A stretch of DNA of 64,000 nucleotides, from assembly GCF_028275055.1 (NCBI RefSeq), contig NZ_JAQCNJ010000046.1:1-64000 (forward strand), read 5' to 3'. A program made the position numbers and the translations under genes. Of the stretch, positions 19,463-29,539 are shown piece after piece. Positions within the stretch are counted from its first letter, which is position 1. Each line of letters begins with the position of its first letter. The notes below the pieces were generated by a model. It had not been told where the DNA came from, made no database searches, and was given only the letters and a program-made list of their open reading frames with translations. This DNA comes from Haloplanus sp. (GTDB lineage: Archaea > Halobacteriota > Halobacteria > Halobacteriales > Haloferacaceae).

Positions 19463-19864
19463 TTACTCCACCCGCGAGCGGAGCGACCCGCCACCGGAGA
19501 AGTCATCGAAGGCGACCCCCTCGAAGCCGACCACGACCTCGCGCTCGCCGTCCCCGGAGACGCTCACCTCGCGGCGTCGCTCCGTTGTCGACCCCTCGAC
19601 CGAGACCGTGACGACGAGCGTGCCCGCCCGTTCGGCCCCGCCCCGGTTCGTCACCGTCACCAGCACCCTGAGATGTCCGTCGTCCGCGGGTTCGACGCCC
19701 TGATCGGTGACACGAAGCGACGACCCGGACGATCCGGACGACCCGGACGACGTCGGCTCGCCGGGCGTCGGCGGGGTCCGTGGTCCGCTGGCTCGTGGCG
19801 GGTTCGACGAACAGCCCGCGGTCAGCGTGAGTCCGGCGAGGCAGAGGAGGGCGCGCCTGTCCAT
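19463..19864 (-). CDS. Small lipoprotein
   Basis: Lipobox LTAGCSS, Ser/Gly linker encoded by a gacgacccg-type repeat, beta-sandwich-like domain. Confidence 0.65.
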   Translation of the reverse strand: MDRRALLCLAGLTLTAGCSSNPPRASGPRTPPTPGEPTSSGSSGSSGSSLRVTDQGVEPADDGHLRVLVTVTNRGGAERAGTLVVTVSVEGSTTERRREVSVSGDGEREVVVGFEGVAFDDFSGGGSLRSRVE

Positions 19865-19944
19865 ACGGTGGGCACCGCCGCGACCGAAAAGAGCGTTGCC
19901 CTCGACGGCGGCGGGATTTTACCCTGCCCGCCACAAGCTCACCC

Positions 19945-21450
19945 GTGCTCCGAAAGGATCTGCTCCGGGTGTCGCGAGCGGGCGGGGGCTACCACCCGCA
20001 GTTCGCCGACCGTGCCCACCGGCCACTCGCGGCGCGTGTCCTCGGCGCGTTCGCGGACCACGTCGGCCGCCCCCGGGCGGCGCTCGACGACGCCCTCGAC
20101 ACGCTGGAGTCGGAGGCCGACGACTTCAAACTCGTTCGCGGCTTCGCCGCGTTGTGTGAACGCGATGCGATTTTCGAAACGCAGGCGTCGGTCCCGCCGG
20201 AGCGCGTGCGCCGCGTCGTCTTCGAGGCCGCCGAAGCCGTCGGCGTCGTCTCCGAGGGGGACCGCGACCGGGCACTCGACCGCGCGGCCGACCGCCTCGG
20301 CGTCGACGCCGGCACCGCCGAGTCGTCGTTGTACGCCGACCGCGGCGTTCGGCAGGTGCTGGTCGACTTCGATCCCCGGTGGACGCCGGACACACTCCTC
20401 GATCGGTACGACCTCTCGCTGGCACAGACGGCGTTGTTCGACGCCGTCGAGGTCCGGGTCCGGAGTTCGGATCCCCGGGCCGTGATCTCCGCGGTGAAAC
20501 GTCTCGGCCTCATGTACGAGGTACGCCGGACCGACACGGGCCGCGAGGTGGTCGTCACGGGACCCGACCACCTTTTCCGACGAAGCCGTCGGTACGGAAC
20601 GGCCTTCGCCCGCCTGTTGCGCTCGGTCGCCAAAACCGCCGAGTGGCGGCTCGACGCGACGATCGATGACCGGGGGACCGAGCGGGAACTCTCGCTCGAC
20701 GGCGACGACATCGGCGTCCCGGGGGTCGACCCAATCGCCGAACCAACCTACGACAGCGGCGTCGAGGCCGACTTCGCCGCCCGCTTCTCGGCGCTCGATC
20801 TGGACTGGAGACTGGCCCGCGAACCCGAACCGCTTGCGGTCGGCTCCCAGGTGATGATCCCCGACTTCGCCTTCGACTACCGGTTTGCCGACTTCCGGGT
20901 GTTTTTCGAGATCATGGGCTTTTGGACCCCGGAGTACGTTTCGAAAAAGCTCGGCCAACTCGCCGACCTCGAGGACGTCGAAATGCTCGTCGCCGTCGAC
21001 GAGAGCCTTGGCGTGGCCGAGGACATCGAAGCTCGGGATCATCGGGCGATCCCTTACACCGGAACCGTTCGCGTCAAGGACGTGGTCGACGTTCTCCGGC
21101 GCTACGAGGAGCGACTCGTCGCCGAGACGCGGGCGGAGTTGCCCGACACGCTCCACCCGGGGGCCGACGCTGTCGCGCTGTCGACGGTCGCCGAGCGCCA
21201 CGGCGTGAGCGTGGACACGATTGAGGATGTTGCCTTCCCCGATCACGAGCGCGTGGGTGGATGGCTGTTCCGGCCGTCGCTGTTGTCGGCGCTTGCCGCC
21301 GACCTCGACCCCGGTATGTCGTTCGACGCGGTCGAGGAGCGTCTCGCGGCGTCTGGCGTCACCGAGACGAGCGCGGTGCTGTCGCGTCTCGGCTACGAGG
21401 TCGTGTGGGACGGGTTGAGCGGGGGCACACTCCGGGAGAAAAGTCGATGA
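19945..21450 (+). CDS. bax1: DUF790 nuclease, XPB-associated Bax1
   Basis: MLRKDLLRVSRAGGGYHPQFADRAHRPLAARVLGAF...VKRLGLMYEV...DFAFDYRFADFRVFFEIMGFWTPEYVSKKL. Confidence 0.88.
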   Translation: MLRKDLLRVSRAGGGYHPQFADRAHRPLAARVLGAFADHVGRPRAALDDALDTLESEADDFKLVRGFAALCERDAIFETQASVPPERVRRVVFEAAEAVGVVSEGDRDRALDRAADRLGVDAGTAESSLYADRGVRQVLVDFDPRWTPDTLLDRYDLSLAQTALFDAVEVRVRSSDPRAVISAVKRLGLMYEVRRTDTGREVVVTGPDHLFRRSRRYGTAFARLLRSVAKTAEWRLDATIDDRGTERELSLDGDDIGVPGVDPIAEPTYDSGVEADFAARFSALDLDWRLAREPEPLAVGSQVMIPDFAFDYRFADFRVFFEIMGFWTPEYVSKKLGQLADLEDVEMLVAVDESLGVAEDIEARDHRAIPYTGTVRVKDVVDVLRRYEERLVAETRAELPDTLHPGADAVALSTVAERHGVSVDTIEDVAFPDHERVGGWLFRPSLLSALAADLDPGMSFDAVEERLAASGVTETSAVLSRLGYEVVWDGLSGGTLREKSR

Positions 21451-21548
21451 ATCCAATGTCGCGATACGAAATCGTTCGGGTCCGGGTTCCGTGGCTGGGA
21501 CCACCGGGGGCAACACGGAGCCAACGGAACGCACCGCCGCTTTCTCCC

Positions 21549-22972
21549 CTACTGTGACATCTCGAACTCGAATTCGAACCGTGCTCCGCCATCTGACCCC
21601 TCCGTTACGCTCACCGTCCACCCGTGGGCCTCTACGATCCGTTTTACGATGGTCAGCCCGAAGCCGGTGCCGCCACTCGTGGACGAATGACCCGGTTCGA
21701 AGACCTCGTCGCGCCGGTCTACAGGAATTCCGGGCCCGTCGTCCTCGACGTAGATGGTGTCCGGACCGACACAGCCGACACGAACCGTTACGCCCGGACC
21801 GCCGTGTTCGACGGCGTTTCGGAACAGGTTTTCGAACACGTGTTGCAACCGGTCGCGGTCACCGTCGAACACCAACTCGTCTGCTATCTCGAGGGTCGCC
21901 TCGTCCGTGTCCACCACCCCCCAGCACTGTCCAACGAGGTCGGTCAGCCTGACCGACTCCGCCTCCTCTATCGTGTCCCCCTGCCGAGCGAGCGTTAGCG
22001 TGTCCATGATGATGGCCTCCATCCGGTCGAGCGCCCGGACGAGCGGCCCCGTGTGTTCGCTCTCGATTTGCTCATCCAGAAGCGTTGCGCGGCCCTGTGC
22101 GACGTTGAGCGGATTGCGAAGGTCGTGTGAGATGACACTCGCAAACTCGTCGAGGCGCTCGTTCTGACGACGGAGCCGTCGCTCCTGCTTGACGCTGTCG
22201 GTGACGTTCCGAGTGATTCCCACGAGACCGGATATCTCACCGCCGGTGGTAACCGGCGCGAGTCTCGTCTGCCAGACGCGTGCCTCCCCGCCGATCCGCA
22301 GTTCCTCTTGATACGAGATCGGCTCTCCGGCCTTGACACAGCGGTGATAGTTCGCTTCCAGCCTCGCACCCCGCTCCTCACCGAACACCTCACGCGGCGT
22401 CTGGCCACGAACCTGTTCGGTCGTGAGTCCGGTCTGTCGCTCGTACGCCGGACTGAGGCGGTCGAACCGGAACGTGATCTCCCTCGACGTGTCGACATCG
22501 ATAAAAAGATGACGTCGGCCGCGTTGTTCAGAAGCGCCTTGTACTCTTTGGCGAGCGTTTCGCGTTCGCGTTCCTGTCTTTTCCGCTCGGTGATATCACG
22601 GCCGTTGAGTAGAATCCCGTCGATAACGTCGTCCTGAAGCCGGTTCCGCATCGTTGCCTCGATCCAGCACCAGGTGCCATCGGCGTGTTTGAACCGGACC
22701 TCGACGACCTGTGGCTCCTCCGGAGTTTCGATAACGGCCTCGATGGCGTCGGCGTTTCGCTCCCGGTCGTCGGGGTGGACGTACTCGTATCCGGTGTTCC
22801 CGATCAACTCCTCCGGGTCGTAGCCGAGAACACGGGTAACCGCGGGGCTGACGTACGTTATCGTTCCGTCCGTGTCGATGATCGTGGCGATATCGTTGGA
22901 CTCTTGAACGAGCTTCCGGTACCGGCCTGCCCGATTCTGGCTCCGGTTGTTCGAAGTCTCAGCGTCTCCCAT
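21549..22972 (-). pseudogene. PAS-PAS sensor histidine kinase split by a -1 frame disruption at an A5/T5 run (22503-22507)
   Basis: N-terminal frame ends ...ALLNNAADVIFL|SMSTRRG; adding one T restores ...VIFFIDVDTSREITFRFDR...VFGEERGARLEANYHRC...VISHDLRNPLNVAQG...GTGFGLTIVKRIVEAHG. Confidence 0.88.
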
Positions 22973-23583
22973 TGGTCTTGACTGACGCGGTGGGTATAAT
23001 AATACCTACCGTCCGTTGCCGGGGGCATCCACCTGCGTGGTGTCAAACCATCCTGCTGTGTGACCATCGGGCCGGAATCGCACCGATGTCGTGGTGTCGG
23101 TCCCACCTCGATCCATCCGGCGGTCGGGGGTGATCGAGCGGCGTGACACACCGGGCTTGTGGAGGGAGGAATCGACGGACGAATAAGATGGCCCCGGTAC
23201 GACATCTGCTCCACGCGGTGAGTCGTTCCCGAGTGTGACCTCGCCCCCGAACCTGTACGGCCGGACCGGGCTCCGAACACCGGGTTCACCGGGTTCGTGT
23301 GTCCGACCGTCCCCTTTGTGTCGGTGATGATGGCGGCGACCCGTTCGCCGGCACAGCCGACGGCCTCCGAACCGCTTGCCACCTTCACGCTCGAGCGCCA
23401 CCCTTGTCGGCGTACATCGGTCACTGCGGCCCCTCCCGATCCGTCGTGACTCCCGATACAGCACGAGTCTCACAGCCGAGACCCAGCGGCAACGCCATCC
23501 GTTCTTTTCACGGACTACGCCTCGAACGGCATGCCGTTATCTAGATGTGGGAGTTATGTCGCCGTTCACTCTACGCACCTGTT

Positions 23584-25344
23584 ATGGCCGATTCGCCACA
23601 GTTTGGCCGCGACGACTTCGGACAGGGCGGTCTCAACGACCAGTTGGACGTTGACTCGCTGGTCGACGCCATCGGCCTCGACGAGTCCGAAATCCGGTGG
23701 CGAAAGGAGTTCGTCGGGTTCACCGACGACGATGTCCGCCGCCTCCGGACGTATCAGGATGACTTCGCCGCCAACGCCGAACAGGTGGCGGACGACTTCT
23801 ATGATAACCTGACCGACCACGACGAGACGGTCTCCGTTATCGAGCGCTCGCCGAAGGATCTCGAACAACTCAAGCGGACGCAATCGGCGTATCTCGTGAC
23901 GCTTGCCGAGGGTGAGTACGGCACGGAGTATTTCCGCGACCGGGCCCGTATCGGCAAACTTCACGACCTGCTGGAGATGCCGATGAAGCAGTATCTCGGC
24001 CAGTACGGTGTCTACTACGACCTCATCCTCCCGCTGGTCGGCGACCGCCTCGTCGAATCGCTCACCGACCGACTGACCGACGCCGCCACAGACGGCGGGG
24101 CCGAACCTGTGTCCGGCGAGCGAACGGACGAACCGGGACCACACGCCGGGGTCTCGCGTCGCGGGATCGAAGCGGCGATCGAGGAGGAGGTCGACGACGC
24201 CGTGCAGGATCTCCTCGCGATTCTCCGACTGATCGATCTCGATATGCAGGTGGTCACCGACACCTACATTCATTCCTACAGCCAGCAACTCGAAGAGGAG
24301 ACCGAGCGCAACCGGCAACTGATGGCCGATGTCGAGGCGGACGTGAAACAACCGGTGAGTGACCTCCAAACGAGCGCCGAGGACGTCGCCGAGAGCGCCA
24401 CTGCAATCAGCGATGCGGCGGCCCACCAGTCGGAACGGGTCGACGACATCTCGTCCGAGGTAGCGGATCTTTCGGCGACGGTCGAGGAGGTCGCCTCGAC
24501 AGCCGACCAGGTCGAGAACGCGAGCGAGCGGGCGGAAACGCTCGCGGTGGACGGCAAGGAGGCTGCCGACACCGCTGCCGAGGTCATGGACGACATCGGC
24601 GAGGCGGTAACCGACGTCGCGGACGACGTCGCCGCATTACAGGATCGCGTTCAACAGATAGACGAGTTCGTCGACGCCATCGACGGCATCGCCGAGCAGA
24701 CGAACATGCTCGCGCTGAACGCCTCGATCGAGGCCGCCCGTGCCGGGGAGGCGGGTGAGGGATTCGGCGTCGTCGCCGACGAGATCAAATCACTCGCCGA
24801 GGAGTCACAGACCCACGCCAGTGATATCGAGACGATGGTCGATGGAATCCGGGCGGATACCGAGGAGACGGCGGCGAATCTCGCTGCCACGACCGAACAG
24901 GTCGACGAGGGTATCGAACAGGTGCAGAACGCAATGAACAGCTTGACCGAAATCGTCGAGGCTGTCACCGAAACGGGGGACGGGATCAGCGAGGTCGCAG
25001 ACGCGACCGACGACCAGGCGGCTACCGCCGAGGAGATCGCGTCGATGGTCGACGATGTGGTCGGTCGGACCGACCGCGTCGCCAAGGAAACCGAAAGCCT
25101 GGCTGCCGCGAATCAGGAACAGGCGGCGATGGTTTCGGAGGTCGAGGAGTCGGTAACGCGCCTATCGGGTGACCGCTCCGCCACGGACGGCGGGCGAGAC
25201 GCCGTCACCACGACGGCCCCCGACGAGGTGTCGATTCCGGCCGATCTCCCCGACGACATGCCGGACGCCGCGGCGGAACTGCTCTCCGACGAACAACTTC
25301 GAGCGGTGGCTATCGGGACCCTCGACCCGAACGACCTGGCGTGA
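23584..25344 (+). CDS. hemAT: HemAT-type globin-coupled methyl-accepting chemotaxis transducer (soluble)
   Basis: Protoglobin-like N-terminus FVGFTDDDVRRLRTYQDDFAANAEQVADDFYDNL...RIGKLHDLLEMPMKQYLGQYGVYYDLIL; MCP signalling hairpin AIDGIAEQTNMLALNASIEAARAGEAGEGFGVVADEIKSLAEES; no TM segment. Confidence 0.93.
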   Translation: MADSPQFGRDDFGQGGLNDQLDVDSLVDAIGLDESEIRWRKEFVGFTDDDVRRLRTYQDDFAANAEQVADDFYDNLTDHDETVSVIERSPKDLEQLKRTQSAYLVTLAEGEYGTEYFRDRARIGKLHDLLEMPMKQYLGQYGVYYDLILPLVGDRLVESLTDRLTDAATDGGAEPVSGERTDEPGPHAGVSRRGIEAAIEEEVDDAVQDLLAILRLIDLDMQVVTDTYIHSYSQQLEEETERNRQLMADVEADVKQPVSDLQTSAEDVAESATAISDAAAHQSERVDDISSEVADLSATVEEVASTADQVENASERAETLAVDGKEAADTAAEVMDDIGEAVTDVADDVAALQDRVQQIDEFVDAIDGIAEQTNMLALNASIEAARAGEAGEGFGVVADEIKSLAEESQTHASDIETMVDGIRADTEETAANLAATTEQVDEGIEQVQNAMNSLTEIVEAVTETGDGISEVADATDDQAATAEEIASMVDDVVGRTDRVAKETESLAAANQEQAAMVSEVEESVTRLSGDRSATDGGRDAVTTTAPDEVSIPADLPDDMPDAAAELLSDEQLRAVAIGTLDPNDLA

Positions 25345-25420
25345 CCGACGCTTCACACAACGACAGGCTCCAACGGCCGACGATGCCGGACAAGGGGCAC
25401 CGAGGCTGAACACAAAAGAG

Positions 25421-26206
25421 ATGTGTTGGATGGATACGAACGCGGCTCCGTTGACCGATCTGCGGGCCAGTATCGAGTGTGTCAAACACCACGAGAAGGA
25501 ACTCCGTCTGTTCAACGTCGACCCAACCGATGCGATACACGAGGCTCTTAGAACGCAGTTTGCGATGCTGAACGTGCGGATCACCGTCGGACAAACGGCC
25601 TCGAAAGCCCCGGAAGATGTCGCGGTCCTTAGCAACCGGCGTGTCGTACTCGCGGTCGTCGATGGCTCGACTCTCAGGGAGTTACTCGGAGACGTGCCGA
25701 CAAAGGCCGGCCGACTCGGCGTTACCAACGGAAAATACCGGACCATTCTCCGGCATCTCAAGGAGACGACCTTCACGTCCTACGACACGGAACAGTTGCT
25801 CTACGGCTCCCGGGAGATCGAGGATCGCGCCCGACGGATCGGTCAGGGCTCGATTCATGCGGGGTTCCAGCGCTGTTCTGCCATGACAGACCAACGATCT
25901 GTCTACGCCGACCTCGCCAGCCAAGGTGTCTCGGTACACGCCTACGGTATCCCCGACGCCACGCCACCGGACCTCGGTTCCGGCCACGTTCACGCGGTCC
26001 CGGCGGACGAGATCGCCGAAACGTGGTTCGTCGTCTTCGACGGCGGCGGTGATGAGACCCAGAAGACCGCCTTGCTCGCGTGTGAACGCGCCGACAACGA
26101 GTTTTACGGTGTTCTAACGTACGATCCTGGATTCGTCGACCCCCTCCTCGCGTACCTCGATCGAACGTACGACACCTCAACCGACGGCGTGGAACCCGAC
26201 CTCTAA
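25421..26206 (+). CDS. DICT sensory domain protein
   Basis: KTALLACERADNEFYGVLTYDPGFVDPLLAYLDRTY; DICT-like arrangement. Confidence 0.7.
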   Translation: MCWMDTNAAPLTDLRASIECVKHHEKELRLFNVDPTDAIHEALRTQFAMLNVRITVGQTASKAPEDVAVLSNRRVVLAVVDGSTLRELLGDVPTKAGRLGVTNGKYRTILRHLKETTFTSYDTEQLLYGSREIEDRARRIGQGSIHAGFQRCSAMTDQRSVYADLASQGVSVHAYGIPDATPPDLGSGHVHAVPADEIAETWFVVFDGGGDETQKTALLACERADNEFYGVLTYDPGFVDPLLAYLDRTYDTSTDGVEPDL

Positions 26207-26353
26207 TCGCCGCGGATGGGAGTTCGTCCCGAAGCCAGGACCCGCGGCACGGACCGCCGACAAGTGTCCACGTGGACGGGCCAGCGCGTGCGTTCTCAAA
26301 ATATAAAATCGGTATGAGGGTGTTAAGACGTGGGGGGATGACTCCGAGGTAGC

Positions 26354-28783
26354 ATGAACGAACAGGATCGCCACGAGACGATCAAAGACGGCGACCGCCC
26401 GAACCGCGTCGAATCCGCTGCTCACGGTTCTGTTGCGTGGCGCGACCGTTTCGGGACCGAAGGATCCGCGCCGGAACGGGGGACGGCCGGCGAGGACCGC
26501 GGTTCCGGAACGAGCGGCGAGAACGCACACGACGAACCGACGAACGCGCTGGGCGCAGTCACGCGGGCGAGTGAACTCTTTCCCGGCTTGCCCGACGATC
26601 TCGACGACGGACTCCGGACCTACGTCTCCGAGCTCCCTCGGTGGTTTCGACGCCCGCGAACGATCGAGACCGAGATACGTGTGGACGGCGATGTGTTCGA
26701 AACCGACGGCTTTCACCCGACCACCGACCGCCTGACAGCGGAGGCACACACACGTACCGGAACGGATCTCTCGGTGACGGTCGCCTGCACGGATCGGCGA
26801 ACATGGCTCGCCAGCGAACGGGAACTGGTCGAGGCGGTCGTCTCGGTTCTCAGGGATGGACTCGACCGGTTGGAGACGGACAGTCTGGAGCGTGTGCCGG
26901 ATGGTGTCGTCGTACTCGACGGTGATCTCAGATGCACACACGTGAACAGACAGGCCGAACGGTTTCTCGGACGGGACCGGCAAAAGCTGCGTGGCGAACA
27001 CGTCCGGGGCGTTCTTTCCGGGGTAGCGGACACCAGCGCCGAAGACGAGTTCCGAACGGCCCTCGACACACGGTCGCCCACGTCATTCGAGCGATATGAC
27101 GCACACCACGAGCGGTGGGTCGGAGTCGAAATCCATCCGGCTGGAAACAGCGTTATCGCCGTATTTACCGAGAGCACCGATTCAAACGTGGCCCGGCGGG
27201 AGCCGAACCACGTTCTGGAAACGGCCCCCGTCGGTATCGTCCTCCTGGATGCCGGCGGAGATGTCACCCACGCGAACTCCCGTGCCGAGGAGTTGCTCGG
27301 GTTGTCCAGACACGACATGGCTCAACAGGAGTCCGACGACTCCGACTGGGACATCTGGGACGAGACGGGTGCTCCGATTCCACACGGGGACCACCCGGTC
27401 ACGCGTGCCCGCAGAACCGGCGAGGTCGTGCAAGGATTCACCCACGGAATCACACTCCCGGACGGCTCCGAACGGTGGTTATCGAGCAATGTTACCCCGG
27501 TCAGAAACCGTGACGGATCGGTCAGACGGATCATCGTTGCGCTGGAAGATATCACCGGGCCAAAACGTCTCGAACAACTCGTCCGGACGATCCAGCCGGT
27601 TAACGAGGCTCTCAACGGCGCAACACCGACCGATGAGACTGAACAGACGCTCTGTGAGCTGTTGACGGAGACGCGGGCGTACCAGCGCGCACGGCTCATC
27701 GAACACACGCCGGGCACGCCGCTGACCGAACGGGCCGTTTCGGACCATCAGAACGGCTGCGGTGACGACGAGTCGGTGTCCGTCTCGACACAGTCGCGGA
27801 CGGAGGTCGGTCCGGCAGAGGCCGCCGTTGAAACGGGCGAGATACAGGTCGTCACGGGGAGTCAGCGAAACTCACGGTTCGGACGGTGGCGAGCACACAC
27901 ACTGAATCAGGGGTTCCAAGGCGGAGCCATCGTTCCGCTCGAACACAGGGGTCGGACCCACGGTCTGCTCGTCCTGTACACCGACCGTGGAGAAGCGTTC
28001 GGGGGCTACGAGCGGACACTCTTGACGACGCTCGGTGAGAGAACCGGGCAGGTTCTCCACTCGCTTGCGATGGAGCGTGTGCTCCATACGGACAGCGTGG
28101 CCGAACTCACGTTCAACAGTACCGACACCGGGTCATTTTTTATCTTCGCTTCCAAACAGCTTGGGTGTACGGTCGAAATCACGGGGACCATTCCGACCGC
28201 AAACGAGACGTTCGTTCACTATGTGTCCGTTCGGAATGCCTCGTTGGATTCTCTCGCCGACATTGCGGAGCACGCGGACTGTGACGCCGAGTTGCGACGG
28301 GTCCGGCGGACGGAAGACCCCCCGGGTGGAGACGTCGAAATCGAACTGCAGCGTCGGTCCTTGGTGCAAACACTCGTTACAGCGGGTGCAGTCGTCACGA
28401 CTGATCTTGTAGCCGACGGTCAGGCCGAGGTTGTCTGTGAGGTGCCGCTTGGGACGGATATTAGCTCGCTCGTGACGCGTGTCCAGCAATCGTTCCCGGA
28501 CACGACGTTTGTCTCAAAACGTGAGTACACGGGCTCTTCGGGGGTGAGTGTGCGTGAAACCGGCCGGGTGCTCCGAGACACCTTCGATGATGAACTCACG
28601 GATCGGCAACAGCAGGTTCTGCGAGCCGCGATACACGGTGGCTACTTCGAATCACCGCGACGGAGTACAGCCACCGAAATCGCCGACGCTCTCTGTCTCA
28701 CACAGTCGACCGTCTCCTATCATCTACGAAAGGCACAACAGACGCTCTTCGAACGGCTGTTCGACCGGTCGCAACGGCAATGA
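26354..28783 (+). CDS. PAS/GAF/bacterio-opsin activator multidomain regulator with C-terminal HTH_10
   Basis: Two PAS domains, GAF-like segment, Bat domain (AELTFNSTDTGSFFIFASKQLGCTVEITG), HTH DDELTDRQQQVLRAAIHGGYFESPRRSTATEIADALCLTQSTVSYHLRKAQQTLFERLF. Confidence 0.9.
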   Translation: MNEQDRHETIKDGDRPNRVESAAHGSVAWRDRFGTEGSAPERGTAGEDRGSGTSGENAHDEPTNALGAVTRASELFPGLPDDLDDGLRTYVSELPRWFRRPRTIETEIRVDGDVFETDGFHPTTDRLTAEAHTRTGTDLSVTVACTDRRTWLASERELVEAVVSVLRDGLDRLETDSLERVPDGVVVLDGDLRCTHVNRQAERFLGRDRQKLRGEHVRGVLSGVADTSAEDEFRTALDTRSPTSFERYDAHHERWVGVEIHPAGNSVIAVFTESTDSNVARREPNHVLETAPVGIVLLDAGGDVTHANSRAEELLGLSRHDMAQQESDDSDWDIWDETGAPIPHGDHPVTRARRTGEVVQGFTHGITLPDGSERWLSSNVTPVRNRDGSVRRIIVALEDITGPKRLEQLVRTIQPVNEALNGATPTDETEQTLCELLTETRAYQRARLIEHTPGTPLTERAVSDHQNGCGDDESVSVSTQSRTEVGPAEAAVETGEIQVVTGSQRNSRFGRWRAHTLNQGFQGGAIVPLEHRGRTHGLLVLYTDRGEAFGGYERTLLTTLGERTGQVLHSLAMERVLHTDSVAELTFNSTDTGSFFIFASKQLGCTVEITGTIPTANETFVHYVSVRNASLDSLADIAEHADCDAELRRVRRTEDPPGGDVEIELQRRSLVQTLVTAGAVVTTDLVADGQAEVVCEVPLGTDISSLVTRVQQSFPDTTFVSKREYTGSSGVSVRETGRVLRDTFDDELTDRQQQVLRAAIHGGYFESPRRSTATEIADALCLTQSTVSYHLRKAQQTLFERLFDRSQRQ

Positions 28784-29059
28784 TCATCGGCCCGCCGGAG
28801 CGTACACCTCCTCGCGGGAGGCACACGCTCCGTGTTCTCGGCGAGGACTAGCCGTCCCCCGAGTCCGTCCGACCGAGCCAACGCCTCCCGTCTCCACTCA
28901 CACCGATTTCAACGGATACGGATGCAGGACCCGTCCACCGGTCCGTTGGCACCCACCACGGTCCGGACGACACCATTCCGAGTTCGGCCTCGCGCCAGGT
29001 ATAGCCCTCGCTTCGCCTGTAACGTGCATCCTGAAGTGGCCGCGTCGTCGAAGAAAGGC

Positions 29060-29539
29060 ATGAGCAACCGAGAGGTCGACGACGTGGACAGGGCAATCCT
29101 GTACGCGTTACAGAAGGACGCCAGAAACACCTCGTCGGGCGACATCGCCGAGCGGACCGGTACCTCGGACAGCACCGTCCGCAAGCGGATCCAGCGACTC
29201 GAGACCAACGACATCATCAAGGGGTACAGCGCCGACGTCGACTACCAGGCTTCGGGCTACCCGCTCAGAATGTTGTTGTTCTGCACCGCGTCCATCGCCG
29301 ACCGGGGTGAACTCATCCCCGAGATACTCCGTATCGACGGGGTCGTCTCGGTCCAAGAACTGGTCACCGGCGACCGAAACCTCCTCGTGACGGCCGTCGG
29401 CGAGACGGACAACGACATCACACCCGTCGCCCAGGACCTCATCGACATGGGACTGACGGTCGCCGACGAGGTGTTGGTCCGGAGCCACGAGACGACGCCC
29501 TTTGGGGAGTTCGACCCCGAGACCGATCCGGACGACTAG
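29060..29539 (+). CDS. Lrp/AsnC family transcriptional regulator
   Basis: DVDRAILYALQKDARNTSSGDIAERTGTSDSTVRKRIQRLETNDIIKGY. Confidence 0.93.
   Translation: MSNREVDDVDRAILYALQKDARNTSSGDIAERTGTSDSTVRKRIQRLETNDIIKGYSADVDYQASGYPLRMLLFCTASIADRGELIPEILRIDGVVSVQELVTGDRNLLVTAVGETDNDITPVAQDLIDMGLTVADEVLVRSHETTPFGEFDPETDPDD

Noticed and set aside
19730-19755. gacgacccg/gacgatccg tandem repeat
   Set aside because: Simple Ser/Gly linker coding repeat in the small lipoprotein
19939-21621. 560 aa minus-strand ORF opposite bax1
   Set aside because: Shadow ORF with no domain-like pattern
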